From an uncultured Caryophanales bacterium (lineage in GTDB: Bacteria > Bacillota_I > Bacilli_A > RF39 > UBA660): a stretch of DNA of 17,470 bases. Positions 1 through 7,748 of this stretch are shown piece by piece. The translations under genes were made by a program, and so were the position numbers. The stretch spans positions 1 through 17,470 of the forward strand of contig CAMKQS010000025.1 of NCBI GenBank assembly GCA_946414975.1, read 5' to 3'. Each line of letters begins with the position of its first letter. Position 1 is the first letter of the stretch. A model generated the notes under the pieces. The model ran no database searches, was not told the origin of the DNA, and was given only the letters and a program-made list of their open reading frames with translations.

Positions 1-282
1 ACTTTACTTGTTAATTATCCAAGAACATCTTTTAATTTAAAAAATAGAATAGAAGTTACTAGTTATGATTTACTAGAACTTCTATTTTTAACTAATATTA
101 TTGATAATAGAATTAATAATCAAAAGATTATTATTAGTAAGATTTGTATGTTAGATTATTATTTAGAAGTTAGTTATAATAAGAAATATATTAGTTTTAA
201 GAAGATGAATGTAGGTATTACTAAGTTAGATACAATAAAGAAAATGGTATTAGGGTGGATAAAAAGTGGAAGTAGTATTTAG
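1..282 (+). CDS. avd: Avd-like DGR accessory protein, 3' part (start lies left of window)
   Basis: The frame is open from base 1 and ends at TAG 280-282, giving 93 visible residues without a start codon. The C-terminus carries a GWIKS motif preceded by a helix rich in Lys and Ile, and further upstream there is an RIE...YDLLELLFL segment. These features, the helical character and the position directly before a DGR-type reverse transcriptase match the Avd four-helix-bundle family (known role: forms a pentamer that binds the RT and template RNA during mutagenic retrohoming). The stop lies 17 bases inside the RT start, so the two are probably translationally coupled. The family call comes from motif recall and context; a generic four-helix-bundle protein of the S23-intron type is the alternative. 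Confidence 0.72.
   Translation, partial: TLLVNYPRTSFNLKNRIEVTSYDLLELLFLTNIIDNRINNQKIIISKICMLDYYLEVSYNKKYISFKKMNVGITKLDTIKKMVLGWIKSGSSI
48..86 (+). other. Long hairpin inside the avd coding region
   Basis: Bases 48-63 and 72-86 pair over 15 base pairs with one bulged A (58) and an 8-base loop (64-71). The outer arm is AATAGAAGTT paired with AACTTCTATT. It lies within codons for conserved Avd residues, so it may be coincidental, but such a long stem is unusual inside a gene. Confidence 0.45.
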
Positions 283-1359
283 TGATATTGTAGATATATA
301 TAAAGAGGTTAAGAAGAATACTAAGAATAAGAAGAAAATATTTCAGTTTGAAATGTTTAAGATGGAGAATTTATTAAGTATATATAATAGTATTATTAAT
401 GATAATTATATATTTAATAAATATAATATATTCTTGGTTAAATATCCTAAATATAGAGTTATTATGTCACAAAGTATAAGTGATAAAATAGTTAATCATT
501 TAATTACTAGAAAGATATTAATACCTAAATTAGAAAGATTTCTAGATTTTAGAAATGTAGCTACTAGAAAAAATAAAGGTAGGGATTATGGTATTAGATT
601 AATAAAGAAGTATTTAGAATATTATAAGTATAAAGATAATTGCTTTGTACTTAAGTTAGATATATCTAAATACTTTTATAATATAGATCATGATGTATTA
701 AAAAGATTGTTAAAAGATAAATTAGATAGTAATGAGTATAGAATTATTTGTAATATTATTGATAGCACTAATAATACTTATATAAATGAATGTATTAGTA
801 AATTAAAAGTAAGAGAGATTACTAATACTAAGAGGATAGACGAAGTAAAAGAGATACCATTATATAATTATAATAAAGGTCTTGGAATTGGACAAATGAC
901 TAATAATTCCTACCTATATTTTACTTGTATGAATTAGACCATAAAATAATACATGACTTACATATTAAGCATCTTGTTAGATATATGGATGATTTAATTT
1001 TATTTAGTAGTAGTAAGGAATATTTATATAGAATAAAAGTATTGATTGAAAGTTATTTAGATAAGTATTATAAACTTAGATTAAATAAAAAGAAGTGTAT
1101 GATTGTTAATATAAAACATGGTTTTAATTTCTTAGGTTATAGATTTAGAATTATTAATAATAAGACTATTATAAATATAGATAGTAGTACTAAAAGAAGA
1201 ATAGTTAAAAGAATAAAAGAGATTAAGTATTTATATAGTAATAATATGATTAAGTTTAAACAAGTTTTTTCTTCTATTAATACTTATTATTATGGTTTTA
1301 AGTATGGTAGTAAGCTTAATATAAGAAGAAGGATAAATAAGTATTTCTATGAAGTGTAG
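266..1359 (+). pseudogene. DGR-type reverse transcriptase, split by a one-base frameshift
   Basis: The 5' part (266-937) starts at GTG 266 behind AGGGTGG (252-258, 7-base spacer). It contains the RT fingers and motif A, LKLDISKYFYNID, with catalytic Asp at residue 132. It reaches IGQMTNN (residues 208-214) at base 907 and then runs out of frame to TAG 935-937. The other frame continues from base 907 as FLPIFYLYELDH, followed by YMDD (982-993) and a thumb-like end with FLGYRF, stopping at 1357-1359. Adding one base near 907 restores an RT of about 364 residues, a normal DGR length. A TAA at 904-906 in the second frame means the shift must fall at about 907, and no slippery heptamer is seen there. 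The DGR hallmark motif (I/V/L)GxxxSQ reads IGxxxNN. A recent pseudogene or an assembly error are the likely explanations. Confidence 0.85.
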
Positions 1360-1603
1360 GTATATAGTACTTAAGAAGATATATAGTGATTACATAATTA
1401 TATTTATAAAGAATAATAAGTATGTATTATATGGTATTGATAATTATATTGGGAATGTAGTAGATATATATAGTCTTAGTAAGTATAGTGTTAATAATAT
1501 TGTTGTTGATAATTTAGACATTAGAATTAATAGATATTGTGTTAATAAGTATTATAGTTATATGATTAAAGGGATAATCAAAAGATATTTATATTGTAAT
1601 TAA
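1349..1603 (+). CDS. Small MutS-I-like (MSL) DGR accessory protein, degenerate
   Basis: This 84-residue protein starts 11 bases inside the end of the RT gene with no clear ribosome binding site of its own, which suggests translational coupling. It begins with YIVLKKIYSDYIIIFIKNNKYVLYG, which resembles the MutS domain I pattern of (Y)PDxIxLFxxGxFYxxYGxDA. It continues to a predicted strand INNIVVDNLD-like segment and a basic C-terminal helix ending KRYLYCN. Small MutS-like proteins are a described class of DGR accessory genes alongside Avd and HRDC proteins, and the location directly after an RT supports this. Their exact role is unknown. The F-Y residues expected after the glycine are replaced by KYVLY, so it may be diverged or decaying. 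The call rests on pattern resemblance and context only. Confidence 0.5.
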   Translation: MKCRYIVLKKIYSDYIIIFIKNNKYVLYGIDNYIGNVVDIYSLSKYSVNNIVVDNLDIRINRYCVNKYYSYMIKGIIKRYLYCN

Positions 1604-1631
1604 TATTAACAAACAGTTTAATAAAATTTAT

Positions 1632-1657
1632 AATTAGAGTGTATGCTCTAATTTTTT
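1632..1657 (+). terminator. Terminator of the DGR operon
   Basis: The arms AATTAGAG (1632-1639) and CTCTAATT (1646-1653) form an 8-bp stem with a 6-base loop, running into six T's (1652-1657). It closes the avd-RT-MSL transcript 28 bases after the last stop. Confidence 0.8.
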
Positions 1658-1704
1658 ATATTTTATTCTTTATAATTTTGTAATAAAAATTTCGTTAAAA
1701 TTAT

Positions 1705-1732
1705 TTGTAAAATTGTTAATTAATGATATAAT
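1705..1732 (+). promoter_or_regulatory. Extended -10 promoter in front of the inverted repeat
   Basis: The -35 is TTGTAA (1705-1710) and, after a 16-base spacer, TGA-TATAAT (1724-1732) is a perfect -10 with a TGn extension. The predicted start site at about 1739 coincides with the first base of the 13-bp inverted repeat. In the 1604-1927 gene gap, the remaining bases hold the preceding terminator, the hairpin, a smaller hairpin GGATATT/AATATCC near 1824-1843, and the popT promoter. I see no protein gene there. Confidence 0.6.
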
Positions 1733-1738
1733 TTTCAT

Positions 1739-1812
1739 ATGGTTATTACCTGCTTTCTATTGTTTTCTAACAACTCAATTATAAAGCATTTTTTAGGTAA
1801 TAACCATTTTTG
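1739..1812 (+). ncRNA. Putative small structured RNA (13-bp inverted repeat with nested stems)
   Basis: ATGGTTATTACCT (1739-1751) is perfectly complementary to AGGTAATAACCAT (1795-1807). Inside this, GCTTT (1752-1756) can pair with AAAGC (1783-1787), and TTGTT (1760-1764) with AACAA (1769-1773). The outer arm ends in a T tract (1807-1811), like an intrinsic terminator. A strong extended -10 promoter places the start site at the first base of the repeat, so the simplest reading is a self-contained RNA of about 70 nucleotides. I do not recognise it as a known family. A small MITE-like element or a plain cruciform are alternatives. The structure is seen; the transcription is inferred. Confidence 0.45.
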
Positions 1813-1879
1813 TTTGTTTATAATGGATATTCTATCAAATATCCCCACTTTAGAAACACTATCTATCTTTTTTTTATAA

Positions 1880-1908
1880 TTTACATATATTCTTATTAAT
1901 GATATAAT
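1880..1908 (+). promoter_or_regulatory. Promoter of the DUF368/popT gene
   Basis: TTTACA (1880-1885), a 17-base spacer and TGA-TATAAT (1900-1908) form a near-consensus housekeeping promoter with an extended -10. The predicted start is about 1915, giving a leader of only about 13 bases that carries the AGAGGGAG ribosome binding site. Confidence 0.75.
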
Positions 1909-1927
1909 TTATATAGAGGGAGAATGT

Positions 1928-2803
1928 ATGATAATAAATTTTATAAGAGGATTATGTATGGCACTTGCTGATAGTGTTCCAGGAGTATCAGGAGGTACTA
2001 TTGCATTTATAATGGGATTTTACGATAAATTTATAAATTCCTTAGATTCATTAATATATGGAAGTAAAAAAGAAAAAATAGAAAGCTTAAAATTTTTAAT
2101 TAAACTAGGTATTGGTTGGATAGTTGGAATGGTGCTTGCAGCATTAGTTTTAGCAAATTTATTTGATAAGCATATATATATAATAAGTTCATTATTTTTA
2201 GGATTTGTTATATTTGCAATTCCATTAATTATAAAAGAAGAAAAGGAAAATTTAAAAGGTAAATATTATAATATTATATTTACTATAATAGGAATAGCTT
2301 TAGTAGTATTAATAACTATATTAAATCCTGTATCATCTAATTCTACTATTGATATTACTAAATTAAATTTTGGATTAATTATATATCTTATAATAGCTGG
2401 TATGGTAGCCATATCAGCAATGGTACTTCCTGGAATATCAGGTTCTACTTTACTTTTAATATTTGGACTTTATGTATCAATTATGACGGGAATAAAGGAA
2501 GTACTTCACTTTAATTTAGAATATTTACCATCATTAATTTTCTTTGGACTAGGAGTAATTATAGGAATATTATCTATAATAAAAATTTTAAAAAATGCTT
2601 TAAAGAAATTTAGAAGTGCAACTATATACTTAGTTATAGGATTAATGATAGGTAGTATATATGCAATTATTATGGGACCTACTACATTAAAAGTTGCTAA
2701 AGACGCAATGAGTATAAAAACATTTAACATTATATTCTTTATAATTGGTGGAATAGTTATAATGGGATTAGAAAAAATAAAATATATTTTAAATAAAAAA
2801 TAA
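1928..2803 (+). CDS. popT: DUF368 membrane protein, undecaprenyl-phosphate translocase (PopT family)
   Basis: This 291-residue polytopic membrane protein opens with the family signature MALADSVPGVSGGTIAF (residues 11-27) and has about eight or nine hydrophobic segments. A second copy-like motif, SAMVLPGISGSTLL, sits in the middle, as expected for the internal two-fold repeat of DUF368. Members of this family have been shown to recycle the lipid carrier undecaprenyl phosphate from the outer to the inner leaflet, supporting peptidoglycan and teichoic acid synthesis. The start at ATG 1928 follows AGAGGGAG with suitable spacing. The gene has its own promoter and terminator, so it is monocistronic. 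The length is typical. Substrate assignment is from the family only. Confidence 0.88.
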   Translation: MIINFIRGLCMALADSVPGVSGGTIAFIMGFYDKFINSLDSLIYGSKKEKIESLKFLIKLGIGWIVGMVLAALVLANLFDKHIYIISSLFLGFVIFAIPLIIKEEKENLKGKYYNIIFTIIGIALVVLITILNPVSSNSTIDITKLNFGLIIYLIIAGMVAISAMVLPGISGSTLLLIFGLYVSIMTGIKEVLHFNLEYLPSLIFFGLGVIIGILSIIKILKNALKKFRSATIYLVIGLMIGSIYAIIMGPTTLKVAKDAMSIKTFNIIFFIIGGIVIMGLEKIKYILNKK

Positions 2804-2804
2804 T

Positions 2805-2833
2805 GCATTAAAATATTTATTAATGCTTTTTTT
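2805..2833 (+). terminator. Terminator of popT
   Basis: GCATTAA (2805-2811) pairs with TTAATGC (2820-2826) around an 8-base loop, followed by seven T's (2827-2833). It begins directly after the popT stop codon. Confidence 0.8.
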
Positions 2834-2849
2834 AACTTAAGAGGTGTAC

Positions 2850-3722
2850 ATGAAAAAGTTTAATGATATAGCATACCGAGTATCATTTATAAGTATAATA
2901 CTTAATATATTATTATCAATTATTAAATTTATAGCAGGTATAATCGGTAATTCACAAGCAATGATAAGTGATTCGATACATTCACTTACTGATGTTATTT
3001 CAACATTTGTAGTAATAATTGGAATATATGCATCGAAAAAGAAAGCTGATAATAAGCATCAATATGGTCATGAAAGATATGAATGTCTATCTGCAATCAT
3101 ACTATCTTTTATACTTATAATTACTGGATTTTATATTGGATATAGTGGTATTAAATGTTTAATAGAAAAATCTTATACAAAAGTAGATGTTACATCAGTT
3201 GCTCTTTTTGCGGCAATCATTTCAATATTAATTAAAGAATGGATGTATAGATTTACTTATAAAGCAGCAAAAAAAATAAATAGTTCATCACTAAAAGCTG
3301 ATGCTTGGCATCATCGCTCAGATGCATTATCCAGTATTGGAGCCTTAATTGGAATAGTAGGTTCTATGCTAGGATATAAATTTTTAGATTCATTATCATC
3401 GATAGTTATTTGTATATTTATTATAAAATCTGCACTTGATATAATGAAAGAATCATTTGATAAAGTAATGGATGTATCTTTAGATATAGATAAAATTAAT
3501 AAAATAAAAGAAGATGTTATGAGTATTGATGGAGTTAAAAGAATAGACGATATAAAAACTCGTATGTTTGGAAATAAGGCTTATATTGATTTAGAAATAG
3601 CAGTAGACGGTAATATGATACTTAAAGATGCTCACACGATAGCTGAAAAAGTTCACGATAAAGTAGAAAATGATTTTAAAGAGTGTAAACATTGTATGGT
3701 ACATGTAAACCCATATGAATAA
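2850..3722 (+). CDS. Cation diffusion facilitator (CDF) family metal transporter, zinc type
   Basis: This 290-residue protein has about six membrane segments and a soluble C-terminal domain, the CDF architecture. The transport-site motifs are HxxxD in TM2 (H44, D48 within SDSIHSLTD) and HxxxD in TM5 (H154, D158 within WHHRSD). The HD-HD arrangement is the pattern linked to zinc rather than manganese (DxxxD) exporters, so it probably exports Zn2+ by proton antiport. The cytoplasmic domain ends in CKHCMVHVN, with His and Cys able to bind metal at the dimer interface. ATG 2850 is preferred over GTG 2844 because AAGAGG (2839-2844) is then spaced 5 bases away. It lies just after the popT terminator. 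Metal specificity is inferred. Confidence 0.9.
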   Translation: MKKFNDIAYRVSFISIILNILLSIIKFIAGIIGNSQAMISDSIHSLTDVISTFVVIIGIYASKKKADNKHQYGHERYECLSAIILSFILIITGFYIGYSGIKCLIEKSYTKVDVTSVALFAAIISILIKEWMYRFTYKAAKKINSSSLKADAWHHRSDALSSIGALIGIVGSMLGYKFLDSLSSIVICIFIIKSALDIMKESFDKVMDVSLDIDKINKIKEDVMSIDGVKRIDDIKTRMFGNKAYIDLEIAVDGNMILKDAHTIAEKVHDKVENDFKECKHCMVHVNPYE

Positions 3723-3745
3723 CTCTTTTTTTTATAAAATAAATA

Positions 3746-3754
3746 TGTTATAAT
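3746..3754 (+). promoter_or_regulatory. Extended -10 element before the zinc-ribbon gene
   Basis: TGT-TATAAT (3746-3754) is a perfect extended -10 with only a T-rich stretch in the -35 position. The start site would be near 3761, leaving about 15 bases with the AGTAGGTG ribosome binding site before ATG 3776. Confidence 0.55.
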
Positions 3755-3775
3755 TCATATATAGTAGGTGATTAT

Positions 3776-4735
3776 ATGAACTGTCCTTATTGTGGAGAAA
3801 ATGTAACTGTTAATCAAGTTTTTTGCCCTAAATGTGGTAATAGACTTATAGATCATGTTATAACAACAGATTATCAAATAAGTGATAATAGTGAACTTTT
3901 AATGTATATTGATAAGAATGCAAACAAAATAATGAAAAGAACTTTTTCAATTCCATCTTTTTTTCTAGGAATGTATTATTACTTATATAGAAAAATGTAT
4001 TTACTTGGATTATTATTTTTATTAATAGCTATTGGATTTACCATAGGATCATATTTTATTCCAGATAATATGTCTATATATTTCTTTATAGGATATTCAA
4101 CGTTAATGTTTATTTTAAATATCGTTGTTTCTATAACATTTAATCGTTTATATGTAAATCACGCAAATAGAAAAATAAATTCCATAAAAAAAAGAAATCC
4201 TAAAATAACTAAATTTGAACTTGAAGAACGTATTAGATATAGTGGAGGAACAAATATTTTAGCTCCGTTGCTTGCAATATTACTTATTATTGGTACTAAT
4301 GTATATATTACATATAAACTGTTTAATCAAAAAGATTATATGTCAAATAACTCTTATTTAGTATCATCATTTATGAATGATACTAAATCAAAGTTATATT
4401 TAAATAATGATTCATCATTTATTTGGTATGAAAATAGTGAAGATGAAAAAGATAATTATAAAGTTGGTAGTTATAAAGTATTTGTTGGAAGAAAAGCTTT
4501 AATGGAAATAAAACTTTATAATATTAATGTATCTAGAATAAAGGATATTAACAATTTATATTTAGTACAGTTAGATACAAATAGAGCTGTAAAAGGTGGA
4601 CTTGTTGAAAATAAATACGATAAATATATTTATTATGGATTAATGAACAATAACAATATAGAATTAATAGGAATAAACAACAAAGATTATTATAGCTTAA
4701 AAAAAATTGATACTCAGCAGGATATAATAAATTAA
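3776..4735 (+). CDS. Zinc-ribbon membrane protein of unknown function
   Basis: The N-terminus is a zinc ribbon with CPYC and CPKC pairs (C3, C6, C17, C20). A linker of about 30 residues follows, then FSIPSFFLGMYYYLYRKMY (residues 57-75), typical of zinc-ribbon/DUF2628-like small membrane proteins. Hydrophobic segments lie at about 62-94 (one or two spans), 100-122 and 160-181. The last 135 residues are polar and probably extracytoplasmic, with a predicted beta-rich character and no motif I recognise. An odd number of spans would put the zinc ribbon in the cytoplasm and the tail outside, suggesting a sensor or envelope-stress role, but that is speculation. The start codon follows AGTAGGTG. It is monocistronic. 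Confidence 0.8.
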   Translation: MNCPYCGENVTVNQVFCPKCGNRLIDHVITTDYQISDNSELLMYIDKNANKIMKRTFSIPSFFLGMYYYLYRKMYLLGLLFLLIAIGFTIGSYFIPDNMSIYFFIGYSTLMFILNIVVSITFNRLYVNHANRKINSIKKRNPKITKFELEERIRYSGGTNILAPLLAILLIIGTNVYITYKLFNQKDYMSNNSYLVSSFMNDTKSKLYLNNDSSFIWYENSEDEKDNYKVGSYKVFVGRKALMEIKLYNINVSRIKDINNLYLVQLDTNRAVKGGLVENKYDKYIYYGLMNNNNIELIGINNKDYYSLKKIDTQQDIIN

Positions 4736-4778
4736 AAAAATATCAGAATTTTAACAAATTAAATTCTGGTATTTTTTT
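4734..4778. terminator. Bidirectional terminator between convergent genes
   Basis: Bases 4734-4751 and 4761-4778 form an 18-bp stem with one G-U position, with seven A's on one side and seven T's on the other, so it works on both strands. The right arm also encodes the last residues of the minus-strand gene, whose stop codon is at 4751-4753. Confidence 0.85.
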
Positions 4779-5389
4779 GGTAAATACAGTTTTTTTATAT
4801 TTTTATTATCATTTGTAATTATCATTAAACCATCATTACCGTGAGGATAATTAATATTAAAATCATTCATTACTTTTTCTAAATATATTTTATATAGTAT
4901 ATATTCTCTTATTTTTTTTAATTTATTTAATTCATTAGGTATACTTTTATTTATATTAACTTTAAAGATATTATTAGTTACATTGATTGTATTTTTCTTA
5001 TTCATTTTTAATTCTAATACTGGATAAGTACTGCTTTCATATGGATGGATTTTATAAAATTTATTTTCTGGAATATACCATTTTCTCATTAAATTCCTAT
5101 AATTACCAAACCCAAATTTATCTAATACTTCATCATTGTTAAGAAGATATTCTAAAATATAAACACTTTTAACACTACTATTTATTTTAAGAACAATTTT
5201 AGCTATTTCAAATGCATCCTGTGGAAAGTAATAGAAATACTTATTATCAATATTGTTAGACTTAAAAGTATTTACTTTATATAAAGAATTACAATTTATA
5301 TTAAATATTGGTTCATTTTCATAATAAACTTTATTATGCTTATATTCATTAATCTCATTATTATCAATTGAAATACGATATGCAAACAC
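4751..5389 (-). CDS. Hypothetical protein, 212 residues
   Basis: I do not recognise this protein. It is soluble, rich in Asn, Lys, Tyr and Ile, and has no signal peptide or membrane span. A Trp-Tyr-rich centre (RKWYIPENKFYKIHPYESSTYPVLELK, given here in pieces: RKWYIP, KFYKIHPYE, YPVLEL) precedes a basic helix and a tail with INYPHGNDGLMIITND. The start is GTG 5389, supported by AGGTGAT a few bases upstream and an in-frame stop further up with no ATG between. It lies 21 bases after the DUF6512 gene on the same strand and probably shares its transcript, which points to a related, perhaps envelope-linked, job. The 3' end overlaps a bidirectional terminator. Confidence 0.65.
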   Translation of the reverse strand: MFAYRISIDNNEINEYKHNKVYYENEPIFNINCNSLYKVNTFKSNNIDNKYFYYFPQDAFEIAKIVLKINSSVKSVYILEYLLNNDEVLDKFGFGNYRNLMRKWYIPENKFYKIHPYESSTYPVLELKMNKKNTINVTNNIFKVNINKSIPNELNKLKKIREYILYKIYLEKVMNDFNINYPHGNDGLMIITNDNKNIKKLYLPKKYQNLIC

Positions 5390-5410
5390 AATATCACCTG
5401 TTAAATTATA

Positions 5411-5947
5411 TTAAATATTATAATCATTAATACCATAAATATTATGATGACTATCAAAAAATATATAATTATGTATCGGATTATAAGTTAAATATCCAAA
5501 TATAATATAAGTAATTATTATTAATATAAAACTTATTATATCTATATATTTAATAGGTTTTGATTTTAATATAATATAACTAATTATTTGAGATATTATT
5601 ATAACTATAATCATTAAAGAAATACTAAAAAACATATTTTCTCCAATAATATTATATATAGGTAAAAATATTATTAGATATAGAATTATACTAATTATTC
5701 CTGTAATAAAAATGTTAAATAAAAAATTATTAAATTTAATTTTGTTTTTAGATAAAACTATATAATCTATAATTCCATAAAAACAGATAGAAGAGAATAA
5801 TATTTTCATATGTTCCCAAATAGATTCATTAACCGGAAAAAAGAGGGCGAATAGTTTATTTGGAAACCATTCATATATAAAATGAAATATAAAACAAAGT
5901 ATTATTATACCTAATATACTTATTATCTTATCTTTTTTTAAATCCAT
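5411..5947 (-). CDS. DUF6512 family membrane protein
   Basis: This 178-residue protein has about six hydrophobic segments. The short motif FFPVNESIWEHMKILF (residues about 36-51), between the first two spans, is the hallmark I associate with DUF6512 proteins, which have no established function. The start ATG at 5947 follows GAAAGGAAATATT on the minus strand, a good ribosome binding site. A perfect TATAAT lies on the minus strand at 5989-5994, giving a leader of about 35 bases. The gene is followed after 21 bases by the 212-residue hypothetical gene, forming a two-gene operon. Base usage is extremely rich in ATA and ATT codons, as expected for a hydrophobic protein in this genome. Confidence 0.75.
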   Translation of the reverse strand: MDLKKDKIISILGIIILCFIFHFIYEWFPNKLFALFFPVNESIWEHMKILFSSICFYGIIDYIVLSKNKIKFNNFLFNIFITGIISIILYLIIFLPIYNIIGENMFFSISLMIIVIIISQIISYIILKSKPIKYIDIISFILIIITYIIFGYLTYNPIHNYIFFDSHHNIYGINDYNI

Positions 5948-6021
5948 AATATTTCCTTTCTATTTTTATCTATAATTAATATACGCAAATTATAGCAAAA
6001 TATGTTTAAATAGATAAAAAT

Positions 6022-6046
6022 AAAAAAACTACATAAATTGTAGTTT
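6022..6046 (-). terminator. Terminator of the ribonuclease J gene
   Basis: AAACTACA (6026-6033) and TGTAGTTT (6039-6046) form an 8-bp stem with a 5-base loop. On the minus strand it ends in a run of T's (6028 down to 6022). The stem begins at the stop codon. Confidence 0.85.
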
Positions 6047-7718
6047 AATCTTTTTTAATATCTATCATAACAGGAGTTATAATTGGTCTTCTACCTGTTA
6101 TTTCATATATATAGTTTGTAAGTTCAGTAATCATGTTTGCTTTTATCTCATTAAATATTACATGATTTTTAATACTATTTAAAATTACTTTTGTAGAAAT
6201 CTCTTCTAGTTTTTTTATTAATTCATAATTTTCTTGAACATATACAAATCCTCTTGTTGTAATATTAACATCACCAATTAACTTTTTCTTAGATGTATCA
6301 ATATTGGCAATTATTACAACGATACCATCATTAGACATAGTTTTTCTCTCACGCATAACAGCAGAACTAACTTCTCCAATACGATTTCCATCTACATAAA
6401 TATCGCCAGCTTGAATATGTCCTTTTCTTTGAACTTTACCTTTTTTTATAGCTAAAACATCGCCATTTTCTAAAATAAAGTTATTTTCTTTTGGAATTCC
6501 ACATTCTATTGCAACATCAGCATGACTTTTTAGCATTCTAAATTCACCGTGAAATGGCATAAAATACTTTGGCTTAATTAATCTTAACATAAGTTTTAAT
6601 TCTTCTTGATTACCATGACCCGATGTATGGATATCAGCTAAAGATGTATTAGAACATACTTTAACACCCTGTAAATATAATTTATTTATAGTTTTAGAAA
6701 TACTTAAAGCATTTCCTGGAATTGCAGATGATGAGAATACTACAAGATCATCTTCTTGTAATTTGATTTGTCTATGTGTTCCATTCGCAATCCTAGATAG
6801 AGCAGCCAATGGTTCTCCTTGTGATCCAGTACATAGTAAACATACTTTATTAGGCTCTAATCTATTTGCTTCATCAGGAGTAATAAAAATTTCTTTATGT
6901 TTAATATATCCTTCTTTTAAAGATATTTCAATATTATTTTCCATACTACGTCCAAATATTGCAATCTTACGATTATTTCTTTTACACGTATCTACTATGT
7001 GTTTTAAACGATATATATTTGATGCGAATGTAGCTATAATAATTCTTCCATCATGTCTTAAAAATAATTCTGATAATGTTTCATCAACCTTAGACTCTGA
7101 TATACTCATTCCTTCATTAAGTGCATTAGTACTATCACTAAGAAGTAATGTAACTCCTTTTTTTCCAATTTCAGCCATTTTATGTAAATTAGCCATAGGA
7201 CCAATAGGAGTTAAATCAAATTTAAAATCTCCAGTTGTTACAATTGTTCCATTAGGCGTATTAATAACTATCCCATGCGAATCTGGAATAGAGTGGGTAG
7301 TTCTGAAAAATTCTACACTAATATTTTTAAATTTAACTTTTGTTTGTTCTGTATAAACATATAAATTTTTATATTTTATATTTTTATCTTCTAATTTTTT
7401 TCTTATTAATCCCACTGCTTGATTTGGCGCATATATAGCTGGTATATTAATATAACTTAATAAAAATGGAATTCCACCAATATGATCTTCATGACCATGA
7501 GTTATAAATAAAGCTTTAATTTTACTTTCATTTTTCTTAAGATATGTAAAATCTGGAATAATATAATCAACTCCAGGTAATTCTCCTGATGGAAATGTTA
7601 TACCAACATCAGTAATTATTATTTCATTCCCACATTCAAAACAATACATATTTTTACCAACTTCACCAAGTCCACCTAGTGCATATACTAAAGTTTCATT
7701 ATTTTCAAAAAATTTCAT
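6045..7718 (-). CDS. rnjA: Ribonuclease J
   Basis: This 557-residue protein matches RNase J1 across its length. It opens with a MKFFENNETLVYALGGLGEVGKN-type N-terminus (shown: LGGLGEVGKN), followed by the metallo-beta-lactamase motif HGHEDH (H74, H76, D78, H79). It also has TTHSIPDS, TGDFKFD, a beta-CASP domain with STNAL and SGHGNQEE, and the HGE motif MPFHGEFRML. The C-terminal domain, with TTRGFVYV, is present. The enzyme acts as a 5'-3' exonuclease and endonuclease in mRNA decay and rRNA maturation. The start is fixed by AAAGGAGG just upstream. Its promoter (TGGACA, 17 bases, TATAAT on the minus strand) faces that of the gene at 7833. All catalytic residues are present. J1 versus J2 is judged from similarity to the J1 N-terminus. 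Confidence 0.96.
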   Translation of the reverse strand: MKFFENNETLVYALGGLGEVGKNMYCFECGNEIIITDVGITFPSGELPGVDYIIPDFTYLKKNESKIKALFITHGHEDHIGGIPFLLSYINIPAIYAPNQAVGLIRKKLEDKNIKYKNLYVYTEQTKVKFKNISVEFFRTTHSIPDSHGIVINTPNGTIVTTGDFKFDLTPIGPMANLHKMAEIGKKGVTLLLSDSTNALNEGMSISESKVDETLSELFLRHDGRIIIATFASNIYRLKHIVDTCKRNNRKIAIFGRSMENNIEISLKEGYIKHKEIFITPDEANRLEPNKVCLLCTGSQGEPLAALSRIANGTHRQIKLQEDDLVVFSSSAIPGNALSISKTINKLYLQGVKVCSNTSLADIHTSGHGNQEELKLMLRLIKPKYFMPFHGEFRMLKSHADVAIECGIPKENNFILENGDVLAIKKGKVQRKGHIQAGDIYVDGNRIGEVSSAVMRERKTMSNDGIVVIIANIDTSKKKLIGDVNITTRGFVYVQENYELIKKLEEISTKVILNSIKNHVIFNEIKANMITELTNYIYEITGRRPIITPVMIDIKKD

Positions 7719-7748
7719 ATAAACCTCCTTTCTTTTTTCGACTAACTA

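Noticed and set aside
896..937. Programmed ribosomal frameshift in the RT
   Set aside because: There is no slippery heptamer at 900-910, the AAT codon cannot re-pair after a -1 slip, and a stop at 904-906 closes the second frame just upstream.
1657..1742. Short minus-strand reading frame of 19 codons beginning inside the inverted repeat near 1740
   Set aside because: It is very short, has no known motif, and is better explained by the structured element on the plus strand.
1604..1927. Search for the DGR template repeat next to the RT
   Set aside because: No stretch in this gap resembles bases 10231-10341; it holds only a terminator, hairpins and promoters.
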